In this document: piece after piece, positions 33,784-43,429 of the stretch
Layout of the letters: every line of letters starts with the position of its first letter
How positions within the stretch are numbered: position 1 is the stretch's first letter
Origin: Catellatospora methionotrophica
GTDB taxonomy: Bacteria > Actinomycetota > Actinomycetes > Mycobacteriales > Micromonosporaceae
Assembly: GCF_011297335.1 (NCBI RefSeq)
Contig: NZ_JAAOTJ010000013.1
Location: forward strand, 62,001-126,000
Length of the DNA stretch: 64,000 nt
Reading direction: 5' to 3'
The notes under the pieces: model-generated
Seen by the model: the letters and a program-made list of their open reading frames with translations, nothing else
Told to the model about the DNA's origin: nothing
Databases searched by the model: none
Program-made: the position numbers and the translations under genes

Positions 33784-36094
33784 GTCCTTCCAGGGTGGAG
33801 CTGTCTTCCATACCGGCGCTGTCTTGCGGGGTGGGTGCTGCGGTGGGCTCGTCCGCGCTCGCGAGGCTCTCGGTGGAGGCCTTCGCGCGCCCGCGCACGG
33901 TACCCGACTGGAACGCGGACATCATCGTCCGGACCTGGTCGGCGCTGCGCTGGCGGGGGACCACGGCGGGCTCGGCGGAACCGAGCGCGGCGGTGGTCTC
34001 CTCGGACGCGGCCGGGGCGGTCTCCACGGCCGCCTTGCGGACCCGCTTGGGCAGCACGGTGGTGGTCTCGTCGCCACCGCGACCGCCCAGGTCGACGGTC
34101 TGCTCCTCGACCGGGACGGCCGGGGCCGCCTCGACGGCGCGGGGTGCGCGCGGGGCGAAGATGCCCACCGGCTCGCCCTTGTCGGTCGGGTCGGTCAGCG
34201 CCAGCTCGGTCGGGATGAGCACGACGGCGGTGATGCCGCCGTATGACGACGGGCGCAGCCGCACGGTGATGCCCTGCCGGGCAGCCAGCCGGGCGACGAC
34301 CAGCAGACCCAGGCGGGAGCTGCTGGCGGGGTCGAATGCGGGCGGCTCGGCCAGCTTGGTGTTGGCCTCGGCCAGCTCGGCGTCGCTCATGCCCAGGCCG
34401 CGGTCCTCCACGTGCAGAGCCAGGCCGTTGCTCACCTGCTCGGCGAACACCCGCACACGGGTGTGCGGCGGGGCGAACGAGGTCGAGTTCTCCAGCAGTT
34501 CGGCCAGCAGGTGGATGATGTCGCCGACGGCCCGGCCGACGACCTTCACGTCGGGCAGCCGGTCGATGGTGACCCGCTGGTAGTCCTCGATCTCGGACGT
34601 CGCGCCGCGCACGACGTCGATGACCGGGACCGGGTGCCGCCAGCCGCGGCCCGGGGCGGCACCGGCGAGGATGACCAGCGCCTCGGCGTGACGGCGCATG
34701 CGGGTGGCCATGTGGTCGAGCCGGAACAGGTCTTCGAGCTCCTGCGGCTCGGTGGTGCGCCGCTCCATCCGGTCGAGCAGGGTGAGCTGGCGGTGCAGCA
34801 GCGCCTGCGAGCGGCGGGCGATGTTGAGGAAGACCTCGCTGATGCCGCGGCGCAGCACCGCCTCGTCGACGGCGGCGCGCACCGCGGTGCGCTGCACCGC
34901 GCCGAACGCGTGGCCGACCTGGCCGACCTCGTCGGTGCCGACGGCCACCAGTGGCACGTCGGTCAGCGACGGGTCGTTGACCAGCGCGCCGGGCTGGCGC
35001 AGGGCGGCGATGGCGCGGGGCAGCCGCTCGTGGGCTACCTCCAGGGCCGACACCCGCAGGCGCTCCAGGCGGCGGACCACCGAGCGGCCGGTGCGCAGGG
35101 CCAGGACCAGCGAGATCGCCGCGCACAGCAGGCCGAGCAGGGCGGCGACGATGGTCTGCGCGAAGGCCGCGATGCCCAGCTCGTTGGCCAGGTTGGAGGT
35201 GGCCGCGGCGGCCGCGCCCTCGGTGGAGTCCATCTGCTGGTAGATGGCGTCGTTCGTGCTGCGCCAGGTGGCGGGGTCGACGAGGACCTTGCCGGGGCGG
35301 GAGGTGCTGAGCGTCTCCTCCATCGCGAACAGGGTGCCGTAGGTGTCGCTGTCGAAGATCTGCCGGAAGTGCTCGCGGTGCGGCTCGGGCAGCGCGGCCA
35401 GCGCCTCGTCGTGCACCTGGCGGCGGGCGCCGATGGCGCGCAGCACATGGTTCTGCTCGATCAGGGTGAGCTTGCCGTCGGCGACGGTGCCGGTGATGAC
35501 GGCGTCTTCGCGGGCCAGCAGCTCGCGGGCCCGGCTGATGGCGAAGATGCTGTGCGCCAGCGCGGCCAGCTCGGGGTCGGCCAGCTTGGTCATCGGGGTG
35601 AACGCCTGGTAGAGCGTGTCGATGATCTCGGAGTAGCGGCGGACGGCGGCCGCGGCGTCGAGGTCGCCGGCGTCCACCTCGGTGCGCAGTTCGGGCAGCT
35701 TGGCAAGCTTGGCCAGGAACGCGTCGACTGCGGCGAGCTGGTCCGGCGGCAGGTCGTCGCGCAGTTTGCTGTCGGCAAGTCGGGTGTGGAACTGCTGCTC
35801 GCGCTCGTCGGTGGCGCGCCGCTGGGCGGCGAGCACGGGGGAGCCGGGCTTCTCGGCGACCGAGATCCGCCGCTCCTTCTGCATCTCGACCATCATGCGC
35901 TCGCCGTATGCGCCGAAGACCTGTTCGTAGTCGCGGGCGGCGAGCAGGTTGAGCGCGTCGCCCGCGCTGACCGCCACTCCGAAGACGGAAAGGCCGGTGA
36001 TGGCAACCAATGGCACCACCGCCAGGGTCATGATCTTGGCGCGAATGCTCCAGCCACGGTTTCTCACACTGACCACGTCCAAGGTACGGCTCAC
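33776..36094 (-). CDS. cvnA: Conservon sensor histidine kinase CvnA (NIT domain)
   Basis: The ~772-residue protein has a first membrane helix (IMTLAVVPLVAITGLSVFGV) and an extracytoplasmic nitrate/nitrite-sensing-type helical domain to about residue 300. A second helix (TIVAALLGLLCAAISLVLAL) is followed by a HAMP-like linker. The histidine kinase core has the ATPase N-box LLAELLENSTSFAPP and G-boxes VEDRGLGMS and SSRLGLLVVARLAARQGI. No standard phosphoacceptor H-box is obvious. The C-terminal ~150 residues are Ala/Glu-rich and disordered. The start is uncertain: GTG at 36094 or 36067. Confidence 0.92.
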   Translation of the reverse strand: MSRTLDVVSVRNRGWSIRAKIMTLAVVPLVAITGLSVFGVAVSAGDALNLLAARDYEQVFGAYGERMMVEMQKERRISVAEKPGSPVLAAQRRATDEREQQFHTRLADSKLRDDLPPDQLAAVDAFLAKLAKLPELRTEVDAGDLDAAAAVRRYSEIIDTLYQAFTPMTKLADPELAALAHSIFAISRARELLAREDAVITGTVADGKLTLIEQNHVLRAIGARRQVHDEALAALPEPHREHFRQIFDSDTYGTLFAMEETLSTSRPGKVLVDPATWRSTNDAIYQQMDSTEGAAAAATSNLANELGIAAFAQTIVAALLGLLCAAISLVLALRTGRSVVRRLERLRVSALEVAHERLPRAIAALRQPGALVNDPSLTDVPLVAVGTDEVGQVGHAFGAVQRTAVRAAVDEAVLRRGISEVFLNIARRSQALLHRQLTLLDRMERRTTEPQELEDLFRLDHMATRMRRHAEALVILAGAAPGRGWRHPVPVIDVVRGATSEIEDYQRVTIDRLPDVKVVGRAVGDIIHLLAELLENSTSFAPPHTRVRVFAEQVSNGLALHVEDRGLGMSDAELAEANTKLAEPPAFDPASSSRLGLLVVARLAARQGITVRLRPSSYGGITAVVLIPTELALTDPTDKGEPVGIFAPRAPRAVEAAPAVPVEEQTVDLGGRGGDETTTVLPKRVRKAAVETAPAASEETTAALGSAEPAVVPRQRSADQVRTMMSAFQSGTVRGRAKASTESLASADEPTAAPTPQDSAGMEDSSTLEGRA

Positions 36095-36213
36095 CGCGAC
36101 GTCAACATCGTGGTCCGGGGGCCAGCCGGAGCACGAAACGGAACCATGACACGCCACAGGTCGCTATTTGACAATGCCTCCGGGCAGTGAACCTAGTCGG
36201 CGATGGCATTCCT

Positions 36214-36242
36214 GTCCACTGCGGTGGATGTCCATTGTGGAC
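36214..36242. promoter_or_regulatory. Tandem imperfect palindromes upstream of cvnA
   Basis: TCCACTGCGGTGGA is directly followed by TCCATTGTGGA within a GTCCA...TGGAC frame. This lies in the 258-bp gap between the divergent cvnA and the membrane-anchored hypothetical gene. Two adjacent dyads of the same half-site suggest cooperative binding of a dimeric regulator. The factor is unknown. Confidence 0.4.
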
Positions 36243-36352
36243 GAAGTCACTTAAGGCGATGGAGTGCTTGCGCTGGGTGTACGGGCTTGGCACGTACCCG
36301 GCCGCCCGGCACACTGTCGCACGGCAGCGGCGTCAGATCTGGAGGATCATCG

Positions 36353-37153
36353 ATGGGCGATATCGTCACCGTGGTATCGGCGGCGCTGTCCGTGCTCGGC
36401 GCGATCGTCGCCGGTGTGATGACGACCTGGTCGGCCCGCCGCAACGCCATGTTCGAGTACCGCCTGGCCGCCGAGCGCCACGAGGCCACCAAGGCCGAGC
36501 AGGCCCAGGAGGTGATCAGCCGGTACCGCGAGCCGCTGCTGCTGGCCGCGTTCAACCTGCAGTCCCGGCTGCACAACGCCGTCGGCGGCACCTACCTGGC
36601 CGAATACCTCAATCACGAGGACGAGGACGAGCGGCGCTACGCCCGCGACTACACCGTCTACGTGCTGGCCGACTACCTGTGCTGGGTCGAGATCATCCGC
36701 CGTGACCTGCGCTTCCTGGACCTGGGCGACGAGGACAGCAACCGCACCTTCAACCGCCACCTGACCTCGGTCGGCGCGGCGTTCTCGTCGCTGAAGCTGC
36801 CCGGCACCCACTTCCGGCTGTTCAAGGGCCAGCAGCGGGCCATCGGCGAGCTGCTCATCGAGTCCGCCAACGGCCGCGCCGACAGCATGACCTACCCGGT
36901 CTTCTGCGCCCGGCTCGACCAGAGCCTGGAGTTCCGCCGCTGGTTCCGCCGGTTGCTCGACGACGTCGCCGAGATCGTGACGCACGACCGGACCGGCAAC
37001 GAGCGGCTGCTGCGCGCCCAGCACGCGCTGATCGACCTCATCGACTTCCTCGACCCGGCCCGCACCCGCCTGCCCGACGACCGCGCCAAGCTGGACGAGA
37101 CCGTGCCGCCGGGCCAGCCACAGGACGCACAGGCCGCCCCCGCCACCCTCTGA
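36353..37153 (+). CDS. Hypothetical protein with N-terminal membrane anchor
   Basis: The 266-residue protein has one N-terminal hydrophobic helix (VSAALSVLGAIVAGVMTTW) followed by a helical cytoplasmic domain with many charged residues and aromatic patches (YVLADYLCWVEIIRRDLRFL, RFRLFKGQQ-like HFRLFKGQQRAIGELL). ATG at 36353 has GGAGG 7 nt upstream. Actinobacterial proteins of this kind are annotated as hypothetical, and I cannot assign a function. It is divergent from cvnA, 258 bp away. Confidence 0.8.
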   Translation: MGDIVTVVSAALSVLGAIVAGVMTTWSARRNAMFEYRLAAERHEATKAEQAQEVISRYREPLLLAAFNLQSRLHNAVGGTYLAEYLNHEDEDERRYARDYTVYVLADYLCWVEIIRRDLRFLDLGDEDSNRTFNRHLTSVGAAFSSLKLPGTHFRLFKGQQRAIGELLIESANGRADSMTYPVFCARLDQSLEFRRWFRRLLDDVAEIVTHDRTGNERLLRAQHALIDLIDFLDPARTRLPDDRAKLDETVPPGQPQDAQAAPATL

Positions 37154-37214
37154 GCGTGCCCGCGCGGGCAGGCCGCGACAGTCGTTGTCGGACGGGGTGG
37201 CTACGGTGGCGCGC

Positions 37215-38540
37215 ATGTCCGAACCGACCGAGCCGCCCTGGACCGCCGAACAGGTCCAGGGACTGGCCCCCGACGCGTCGTCGTTCACCGCGGCCCGCAA
37301 ACTCGCCGGGGCGTCCGGCTGGAGCGCCACCGGCCACGGCGGCACCCCGGCCGGCCTGTGGGGGCTGTGCAAGGGCAGCGGCAGCAACCCGTACCAGATC
37401 TGCATCGATCTGACCGAGCCCGCCTACCGCTGTTCCTGCCCGAGCCGCAAGTTTCCCTGCAAGCACGCGCTCGCGCTGCTGCTGCGCTGGTCGTCAGGCC
37501 AGGTCGCGGACACCGAGCCGCCGCAGTGGATGACCGAGTGGACCGACTCGCGCGGCTCACGCGCGGCGAAGAAGGCCGAGCAGGCCGCCGCGCCGCGCAC
37601 CGAGGCCCAGGAGCGGGCCGCACAGCGCCGCGCCGGCAAACGCGCCGAGTCCGTCGCCGCGGGCATCGCCGAGCTGCGCACCTGGCTGTCCGATCAGGTC
37701 CGGCACGGCATCGCCGGGCTCGACCAGGCCGGTTACCGGCCGTTCGAGCAGGTCGCGGCGCGGCTCGTGGACGCGCAGGCCCCCGGCCTGGCCGCCGCGG
37801 TGCGACGGCTCGCCCCGTTGCCCAGTTCCGGCCCCGGCTGGGAGCAGCGGCTGCTGGCCGAGCTGTCGCTGCTGCACCTGCTGGCCGGTGCCGCCGCCAA
37901 CCCCGACGCGCTGCCCGAGGAACTGGCCGCGACGGTGAGCAGCCGCGTCGGCCAGGCCGTGACCACCGAACAGGTGCTGGCGGGCGAGCCGGTGCGGGAC
38001 CGGTGGCAAGTCGTCGGCACCCGCGACGACACCGAGGACAAGCTGACCAGCCGCCGGGTATGGCTGCGCGGCCGCGACACCGGACGCGCGGCGCTGGTGC
38101 TGTCGTTCGCGATGCCCGGCCAGGCGCTGCCCGTCGACCTCGTGCTCGGCACCGAACTCGACGCCGAACTGACCTACTACCCCGGCGCGGCCCCGCTGCG
38201 GGCCGTGGTCGCGGCCCGGCACGGCGCCCCCCGGTCCTGCCCGGTGCCCGGACCGGCGCAGACCGTCGCGCAGGCCCTCGACGAGGTCGGCGCGGCGCTG
38301 GCCGCCGACCCGTGGCTGTTCCAGTGGCCGGTGCTGGTACGCGGGGTGCTCGCCCCCGGCAGCCCCTGGCACCTGGTCGACCCCGACGGCGACGCGCTGC
38401 CGCTGGACCCCGCGCTCGCCGAGCCGTGGCGGCTGGCCGCCGTCGCGGGTGGACAGGAGATCACCCTCGCCGCCGAGTGGGGACCGGCCGGGCTGCGCCC
38501 GCTGGCCGTGTACGACGGCACGGAGGTGTCCCGCGCATGA
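37215..38540 (+). CDS. SWIM zinc-finger protein
   Basis: The 441-residue protein has an N-terminal SWIM domain: Cys73, Cys75, Cys82 and His84 in CSCPSRKFPCKH. The long Ala/Leu-rich remainder is of unknown fold (EQRLLAELSLLHLLAGAAA, FAMPGQALPVDLVLGTEL). SWIM domains bind nucleic acid or protein. It is the first gene of a five-gene operon with DUF5691, MoxR, DUF5682 and VWA genes, a combination recurrent in actinobacteria. TACGGT 7 nt before the ATG hints at a leaderless start. Confidence 0.9.
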   Translation: MSEPTEPPWTAEQVQGLAPDASSFTAARKLAGASGWSATGHGGTPAGLWGLCKGSGSNPYQICIDLTEPAYRCSCPSRKFPCKHALALLLRWSSGQVADTEPPQWMTEWTDSRGSRAAKKAEQAAAPRTEAQERAAQRRAGKRAESVAAGIAELRTWLSDQVRHGIAGLDQAGYRPFEQVAARLVDAQAPGLAAAVRRLAPLPSSGPGWEQRLLAELSLLHLLAGAAANPDALPEELAATVSSRVGQAVTTEQVLAGEPVRDRWQVVGTRDDTEDKLTSRRVWLRGRDTGRAALVLSFAMPGQALPVDLVLGTELDAELTYYPGAAPLRAVVAARHGAPRSCPVPGPAQTVAQALDEVGAALAADPWLFQWPVLVRGVLAPGSPWHLVDPDGDALPLDPALAEPWRLAAVAGGQEITLAAEWGPAGLRPLAVYDGTEVSRA

Positions 38541-38581
38541 GGCCTTATTACTACGGCGCGCAGCCAGGGGTGTCGGCATGA
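38537..38581 (+). CDS. Possible 14-residue coupling peptide
   Basis: A tiny reading frame, MRPYYYGAQPGVSA, starts at the ATGA that ends the SWIM gene and stops at the ATGA that starts the DUF5691 gene. Each junction shares four bases. It may only serve to pass ribosomes across the 37-nt gap (translational coupling), or encode a short peptide. No independent evidence of expression. Confidence 0.3.
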   Translation: MRPYYYGAQPGVSA

Positions 38582-40065
38582 GCACGAGCATCTGGTCCGA
38601 TCTGATGTCCAGCGCCCTCGTCGGCACCGACCGGCGCAGACTGGTGCTGCCCGGCACGGACGGTCCGCTGGCCACCGTGCTGGCGGCGCTGGGCGGCGAA
38701 CTCGGCCCCGACGGGCTGCTGTCGGCGGCGGCCGCGGTGACCGTGGCCCGCCGCGCGGGGCAGACCCCCGCCCGGACCTCGCGTCCCGAACCCGCGACCG
38801 CCGAGACCGCGCCGTACGCCTCGCCCGCCGCGCAGCAGCGGCTCGCGGCACTGCTGTCCGGCGGCAGCGTCGAACTGGACCGGACCACGACCCGGGAACT
38901 GGCCGGGGAGTGGCTGCGCGTGGCCGCCGACCGTGGCCTGCTGGCCGGACCGGCGATCCTGGTCGCGCTGCTCGACCTGGGCAGCGCCGACACCGCCGCC
39001 CGCGCGGCGGTGCGCTCGGTCGGCGGGGCCCGGCTGGGCTGGCTGGCCCTGCAGGGACCGGGCCGCTGGGCCTGGGCCGTGCAGCAGGACGCCCCGGCAC
39101 AGGCCGCCGACTGGGACACCGGACGGCTCGCCGACCGCGTCCGCTACCTCACCGAACTGCGCGCCCGCGACGCCGCCGCCGGGCGGGACCTGCTGGCGCA
39201 GGCATGGCCGCAGGAGAAGGCGTCCGACCTGGCCGCGCTGCTCGCCGCCTGCGGCACCGGGCTCGGGCCCGACGACGAGCCGTGGCTGGAGCACACCCTC
39301 GACGACCGGCGCGCGCAGGTCCGCGAGGCCGCGGCGCGGCTGCTCGGCGCGCTGCCGGGCTCGGCATACCGGCAGCGGATGGCCGACCGGGCGCTGGCCT
39401 GCGTACACGTCGCGGACCGGCGGCTGGTCGCGACGCCACCGGCCGAGTACGACGACACGATGCGCCGCGACGGGATCAGCGCCAAACCGTCGACCGGCGT
39501 CGGCGAGCGCACCCACTGGCTGCGCCAGATCATCGAGTACGCGCCGCTGGACTGCTGGACCGCGTTCGACCCGACCCCGGCCGGGCTGCTCAGCCGCAAG
39601 TTCGACGACACCTGGGGCGCGGTGCTGCGCGCCGGGCTGACCCGCGCCGCGATCACCCAGCGCCACGCGGCCTGGGCCGCGGTGCTGATCCTCGACGGGA
39701 TCGGCCGCCACGACATGAACGAGCTGCGCGAACTCGCCGCTGTTATGCCCGAGCAGGACCTTGCCGAGCTGATCGCCGCCCAGCTGCGCCGCAAGGTCGA
39801 CGCGGTGGTCCGGTTCCTCGACGTGCTGCCGCAGCCGTGGCCCGCGCCGGTCGCCGACGCCGTGCTCGAATGCCTGGCCGACACCGAGCGCCGCCGTTCG
39901 GGCTGGTGGCAGCTGCTGCGCCACGCCGAGTGGGGCTTCGACCCGGCGTACGCGGGCAAGGCCCGTGCCCTGCACGACTCCCTGCCGACCGCGGACCAGC
40001 AACTGCTGGTCCGCTTCACCACGATGCTGCAGATCCGCCTCGACATCCACCAGGAGCTTTCATGA
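38578..40065 (+). CDS. DUF5691 family protein
   Basis: The 495-residue protein begins MSTSIWSDLMSSALVGTDRR, the signature of the DUF5691 family. It is helical and repeat-like (VREAAARLLGALPGSAYRQR and similar blocks), compatible with an alpha-solenoid. It always appears with SWIM, MoxR and VWA genes, so it is probably a scaffold or adaptor of that complex. The function is unknown. It overlaps the MoxR gene by 4 nt (ATGA). Confidence 0.88.
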   Translation: MSTSIWSDLMSSALVGTDRRRLVLPGTDGPLATVLAALGGELGPDGLLSAAAAVTVARRAGQTPARTSRPEPATAETAPYASPAAQQRLAALLSGGSVELDRTTTRELAGEWLRVAADRGLLAGPAILVALLDLGSADTAARAAVRSVGGARLGWLALQGPGRWAWAVQQDAPAQAADWDTGRLADRVRYLTELRARDAAAGRDLLAQAWPQEKASDLAALLAACGTGLGPDDEPWLEHTLDDRRAQVREAAARLLGALPGSAYRQRMADRALACVHVADRRLVATPPAEYDDTMRRDGISAKPSTGVGERTHWLRQIIEYAPLDCWTAFDPTPAGLLSRKFDDTWGAVLRAGLTRAAITQRHAAWAAVLILDGIGRHDMNELRELAAVMPEQDLAELIAAQLRRKVDAVVRFLDVLPQPWPAPVADAVLECLADTERRRSGWWQLLRHAEWGFDPAYAGKARALHDSLPTADQQLLVRFTTMLQIRLDIHQELS

Positions 40066-41150
40066 CCTCCACCATCGACGCCACGCCCACGGTGCTGCGC
40101 CCGCACGCCGAGCAGCTCTACGCCGCGGAGCTGGAGGCGCTGGCCGCCGCCGACGACCTGCCCCGCCCGCCCGGCTGGCGGATGTCGCCCCAGGCCGTCG
40201 TGACGTACCTGCTCGGCGACGGCAAGGACGTCAGCGCCAAGTACATCGGGCCGCGGCGGCTGATGGAGGTGGCCGTGGCGACGCTGGCCACCGACCGGGC
40301 GCTGCTGCTGCTCGGGGTGCCCGGCACCGCCAAGACGTGGGTGTCGGAGCACCTGGCGGCGGCGATCAGCGGCGACTCGACGCTGCTGGTCCAGGGCACC
40401 GCGGGCACGCCCGAGGAGGCCATGCGGTACGGCTGGAACTACGCCCGGCTGCTGGCCGAGGGCCCGACCGCGGGTGCGGTGGTGGCCAGCCCGGTGATGC
40501 GCGCGATGCGCACCGGGGCGATCGCCCGGATCGAGGAGCTGACCCGGGTGCCCTCCGACGTGCAGGACACGCTGCTGACGATCCTGTCGGAGAAGACGCT
40601 GCCGGTGCCGGAGCTCGGCGAGGAGGTGCAGGCGGTCAAGGGCTTCAACGTCATCGCCACCGCCAACGACCGCGACCGGGGCGTCAACGAGCTGTCCAGC
40701 GCGCTGCGGCGGCGGTTCAACACCGTCGTGCTGCCGGTGCCGGGCACCGTCGAGGAGGAGGTCGAGATCGTCGCGCAGCGGGTCGCGTCGCTGGGCCGGT
40801 CCCTGGAGCTGCCGGAGGTGCCGGACGCGATCACCGAGATCCGGCGGGTGGTGACCGTGTTCCGGGAGCTGCGCGAAGGGCTTACCGCCGACGGGCGTAC
40901 CAAGCTCAAGAGCCCCAGCGGCACCCTGTCCACCGCCGAGGCGATCTCGGTGATGACCAGCGGCATGGCCCTGGCCTCGCACTTCGGCGACGGCACCGTC
41001 CGGGCCGCCGACGTCGCCGCGGGCATCCGCGGTGCGGTGGTCCGCGACACCGTCTCCGACGCGGTCGTGTGGCGGGAGTACCTGGAGACCGTGGCGCGCG
41101 AGCGCGACGGCTGGAAGGACTTCTACCGCGCCGCCCGGGAGGCGGAGTGA
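40062..41150 (+). CDS. MoxR-type AAA+ ATPase of the SWIM/VWA operon
   Basis: The 362-residue AAA+ ATPase has Walker A GVPGTAKT (85-92), a Walker B-position IARIEEL (154-160) with Glu-Glu instead of Asp-Glu, sensor 1 in NVIATANDRDRG and the arginine finger region SSALRRRFNTVVLP. It belongs to the RavA/MoxR-related class. The start overlaps the DUF5691 stop, and the stop overlaps the DUF5682 start. It probably remodels a target together with the VWA protein. Confidence 0.92.
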   Translation: MTSTIDATPTVLRPHAEQLYAAELEALAAADDLPRPPGWRMSPQAVVTYLLGDGKDVSAKYIGPRRLMEVAVATLATDRALLLLGVPGTAKTWVSEHLAAAISGDSTLLVQGTAGTPEEAMRYGWNYARLLAEGPTAGAVVASPVMRAMRTGAIARIEELTRVPSDVQDTLLTILSEKTLPVPELGEEVQAVKGFNVIATANDRDRGVNELSSALRRRFNTVVLPVPGTVEEEVEIVAQRVASLGRSLELPEVPDAITEIRRVVTVFRELREGLTADGRTKLKSPSGTLSTAEAISVMTSGMALASHFGDGTVRAADVAAGIRGAVVRDTVSDAVVWREYLETVARERDGWKDFYRAAREAE

Positions 41151-43429
41151 GCACCGACCGGGTGCACGTCTTCGGCGTACGCCACCACGGGCCGGGTTCG
41201 GCCCGGGCGCTGGTGCGGGCGCTGGACGAGCTGAAACCCGACGTCATCCTGGTGGAGGGCCCGCCCGAGGCGGACGGTCTGGTGGCGCTGGCGGCCGACG
41301 AGCGGCTGGAGCCGCCGGTGGCGCTGCTGGCCTATCCGACCAGCGCGGCCAAGGGCGAGCACGCGCGTACCGCATCGTTCTGGCCCTTCGCGGTCTTCTC
41401 CCCGGAATGGCAGGCGATGCGCTGGGCCGTCACCCACGACGTGCCGCTGCGCTTCTGCGACCTGCCCGCAGGCCACCGCTTCGCGGCCCGCGCCGCCGAG
41501 CCCGCCGCCACCGAACCGGCCGGGCCGGTCGACGACAGCGGCACGGCGGCCGTCACGGACACCGAGGAGGAACTGCGCGTCGACCCGATCGCCGGGCTCG
41601 CCCACGCCGCCGGGTACGACGACCCGGAGCGCTGGTGGGAGGACGTGATCGAGCACCGGCGCGACGTGCCGCCGTTCGCGGCCGTGGCCGAGGCGATGGC
41701 GGCGGTCCGCGAGGTCGCCCCGGCGATCACCGAGGACCTGGTCCGGGAGGCGCACATGCGCCAGGTGCTGCGCGCTGCCCTGAAGGAGGGCCACCAGCGC
41801 GTCGCGGTGGTCTGCGGCGCGTGGCATGTGCCCGCGCTGACCGGTGACCTGCCACCCGCCAGGGACGACGCGGCCCTGCTCAAGGGCCTGCCGAGCACCC
41901 CGACGACGGTGACCTGGGTGCCGTGGACGCACGGGCGCCTGGCGTCGTGGAGCGGCTACGGCGCGGGCGTCACCGCGCCCGGCTGGTACCACCACCTGTT
42001 CACCGCCGAGGACCAGCCGGTGGAGCGCTGGCTCGTCGGCGTCGCCGGGGTGCTGCGCGCCGAGGACCTGGCGGTCTCCAGCGCGCACGTCATCGAGTCG
42101 GCGCGGCTCGCCGACACCCTGGCGGTGCTGCGGGGGCGGCCGCTGCCGGGCCTGGCCGAGGTCACCGAGGCGACCCGGGCGGTGCTCTGCGACGGCGACG
42201 ACACCCGCCTGGAGCTGGTCCAGCGCAAGGTCGTGGTGGGGGAGCGGCTGGGCGCCGTACCCCCGGACGCCCCCGCGGTGCCGCTGGCCCGCGACCTGGA
42301 CGCCACCTCCCGCCGCCTGAAGCTCGCCCAGCAGGCCCTGATCAGCGAACACGACCTCGACCTGCGCAAACCGACTGACCTGGAACGTTCCCGGCTGCTG
42401 CACCGGCTGCGGCTGCTCGGCGTCGGCTGGGGCACCGCCAAGCCGCCCAAGACGGGCAAGGGCACCTTCTGGGAGTCCTGGCAGCTGCAATGGCACCCCG
42501 AGTACGCCGTCGACCTCATCGCGGCCAGCGGCTACGGCACGACCGTCGAACAGGCCGCGACCGCCAAGGCGATCGAGGCCGCCGCCGAAGCCGACCTCGC
42601 GGCGCTGACCGGCCTGCTGGAGTCGTGCCTGCTCGCGCAGCTGCCCGACGCCCAGCCCGCCGTGCTGCGCCACCTGTCCGACCGGGCCGCCCTGGACACC
42701 GACGTCGCCCAGCTCATGGCAGCCGTCCCGGCGCTGGCCCGCTCGCTGCGCTACGGCGATGTCCGCGCCACCAGCACCGACGCGCTCGCCGAGGTGCTGA
42801 CCGGCCTGGTCACCCGGATCCGGCTGGGCCTGCCCGGCGCGCTGACCGGCCTCGACGACGACGCCGCCCGCGCGATGCGCGTCCACCTCGACGCCACGCA
42901 CGAGGCGCTGGGCCTGCTCGCCGACCGGCTGCCGCTGCGTACGGAGTGGCTGGACACCCTGTCCCGCCTCGTCGACCGCTCGGACCTGCCCGGCCTGCTC
43001 GCCGGGCGGCTGCTGCGGCTGCTGCGCGACGCGGGCACCCTCGACGCCGACGCCGCCGAACTGCGGCTGGCCCGCACGCTGACCGTCGGCGTGCCACCGG
43101 TGACCGCGGCCGGCTACGTCGAAGGCTTCCTGTCCGGCGGCGGCCTGCTGCTGGTGCACGACGAGGCACTGCTGACACTGACCGACCGCTGGCTGGCCGG
43201 GCTCGCCCCGGACGTGTTCACGGCGGTGCTGCCGCTGCTGCGGCGCACCTTCGCCGCGTTCGCCGCCCCCGAGCGGCGCGCGGTCGGCGAGCAGGTCCGC
43301 CGCCTGGGCACGGGCGCGTCGCGCCCGGCCTCCGAAGTGGACGAACTCGGCGACCTGGACCCGGCACGGGTCGCGCGGGTGCTGCCGACGCTGGAACTGC
43401 TGCTGGCAGCGGGAAGGGGAGCACGGTGA
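41147..43429 (+). CDS. DUF5682 family protein
   Basis: The 760-residue protein starts with RVHVFGVRHHGPGSARALVR, typical of DUF5682. Its conserved His-rich N-terminal block (GVRHHGPGS, VVCGAWHVPAL at ~225) suggests metal binding and possible hydrolase chemistry. The C-terminal two-thirds is helical and repeat-like (LLADRLPLRTEWLDTLSRLV). The start is GTG overlapping the MoxR stop. The catalytic activity is unknown; it is the likely effector or substrate-processing subunit of the operon. Confidence 0.86.
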   Translation: MSTDRVHVFGVRHHGPGSARALVRALDELKPDVILVEGPPEADGLVALAADERLEPPVALLAYPTSAAKGEHARTASFWPFAVFSPEWQAMRWAVTHDVPLRFCDLPAGHRFAARAAEPAATEPAGPVDDSGTAAVTDTEEELRVDPIAGLAHAAGYDDPERWWEDVIEHRRDVPPFAAVAEAMAAVREVAPAITEDLVREAHMRQVLRAALKEGHQRVAVVCGAWHVPALTGDLPPARDDAALLKGLPSTPTTVTWVPWTHGRLASWSGYGAGVTAPGWYHHLFTAEDQPVERWLVGVAGVLRAEDLAVSSAHVIESARLADTLAVLRGRPLPGLAEVTEATRAVLCDGDDTRLELVQRKVVVGERLGAVPPDAPAVPLARDLDATSRRLKLAQQALISEHDLDLRKPTDLERSRLLHRLRLLGVGWGTAKPPKTGKGTFWESWQLQWHPEYAVDLIAASGYGTTVEQAATAKAIEAAAEADLAALTGLLESCLLAQLPDAQPAVLRHLSDRAALDTDVAQLMAAVPALARSLRYGDVRATSTDALAEVLTGLVTRIRLGLPGALTGLDDDAARAMRVHLDATHEALGLLADRLPLRTEWLDTLSRLVDRSDLPGLLAGRLLRLLRDAGTLDADAAELRLARTLTVGVPPVTAAGYVEGFLSGGGLLLVHDEALLTLTDRWLAGLAPDVFTAVLPLLRRTFAAFAAPERRAVGEQVRRLGTGASRPASEVDELGDLDPARVARVLPTLELLLAAGRGAR

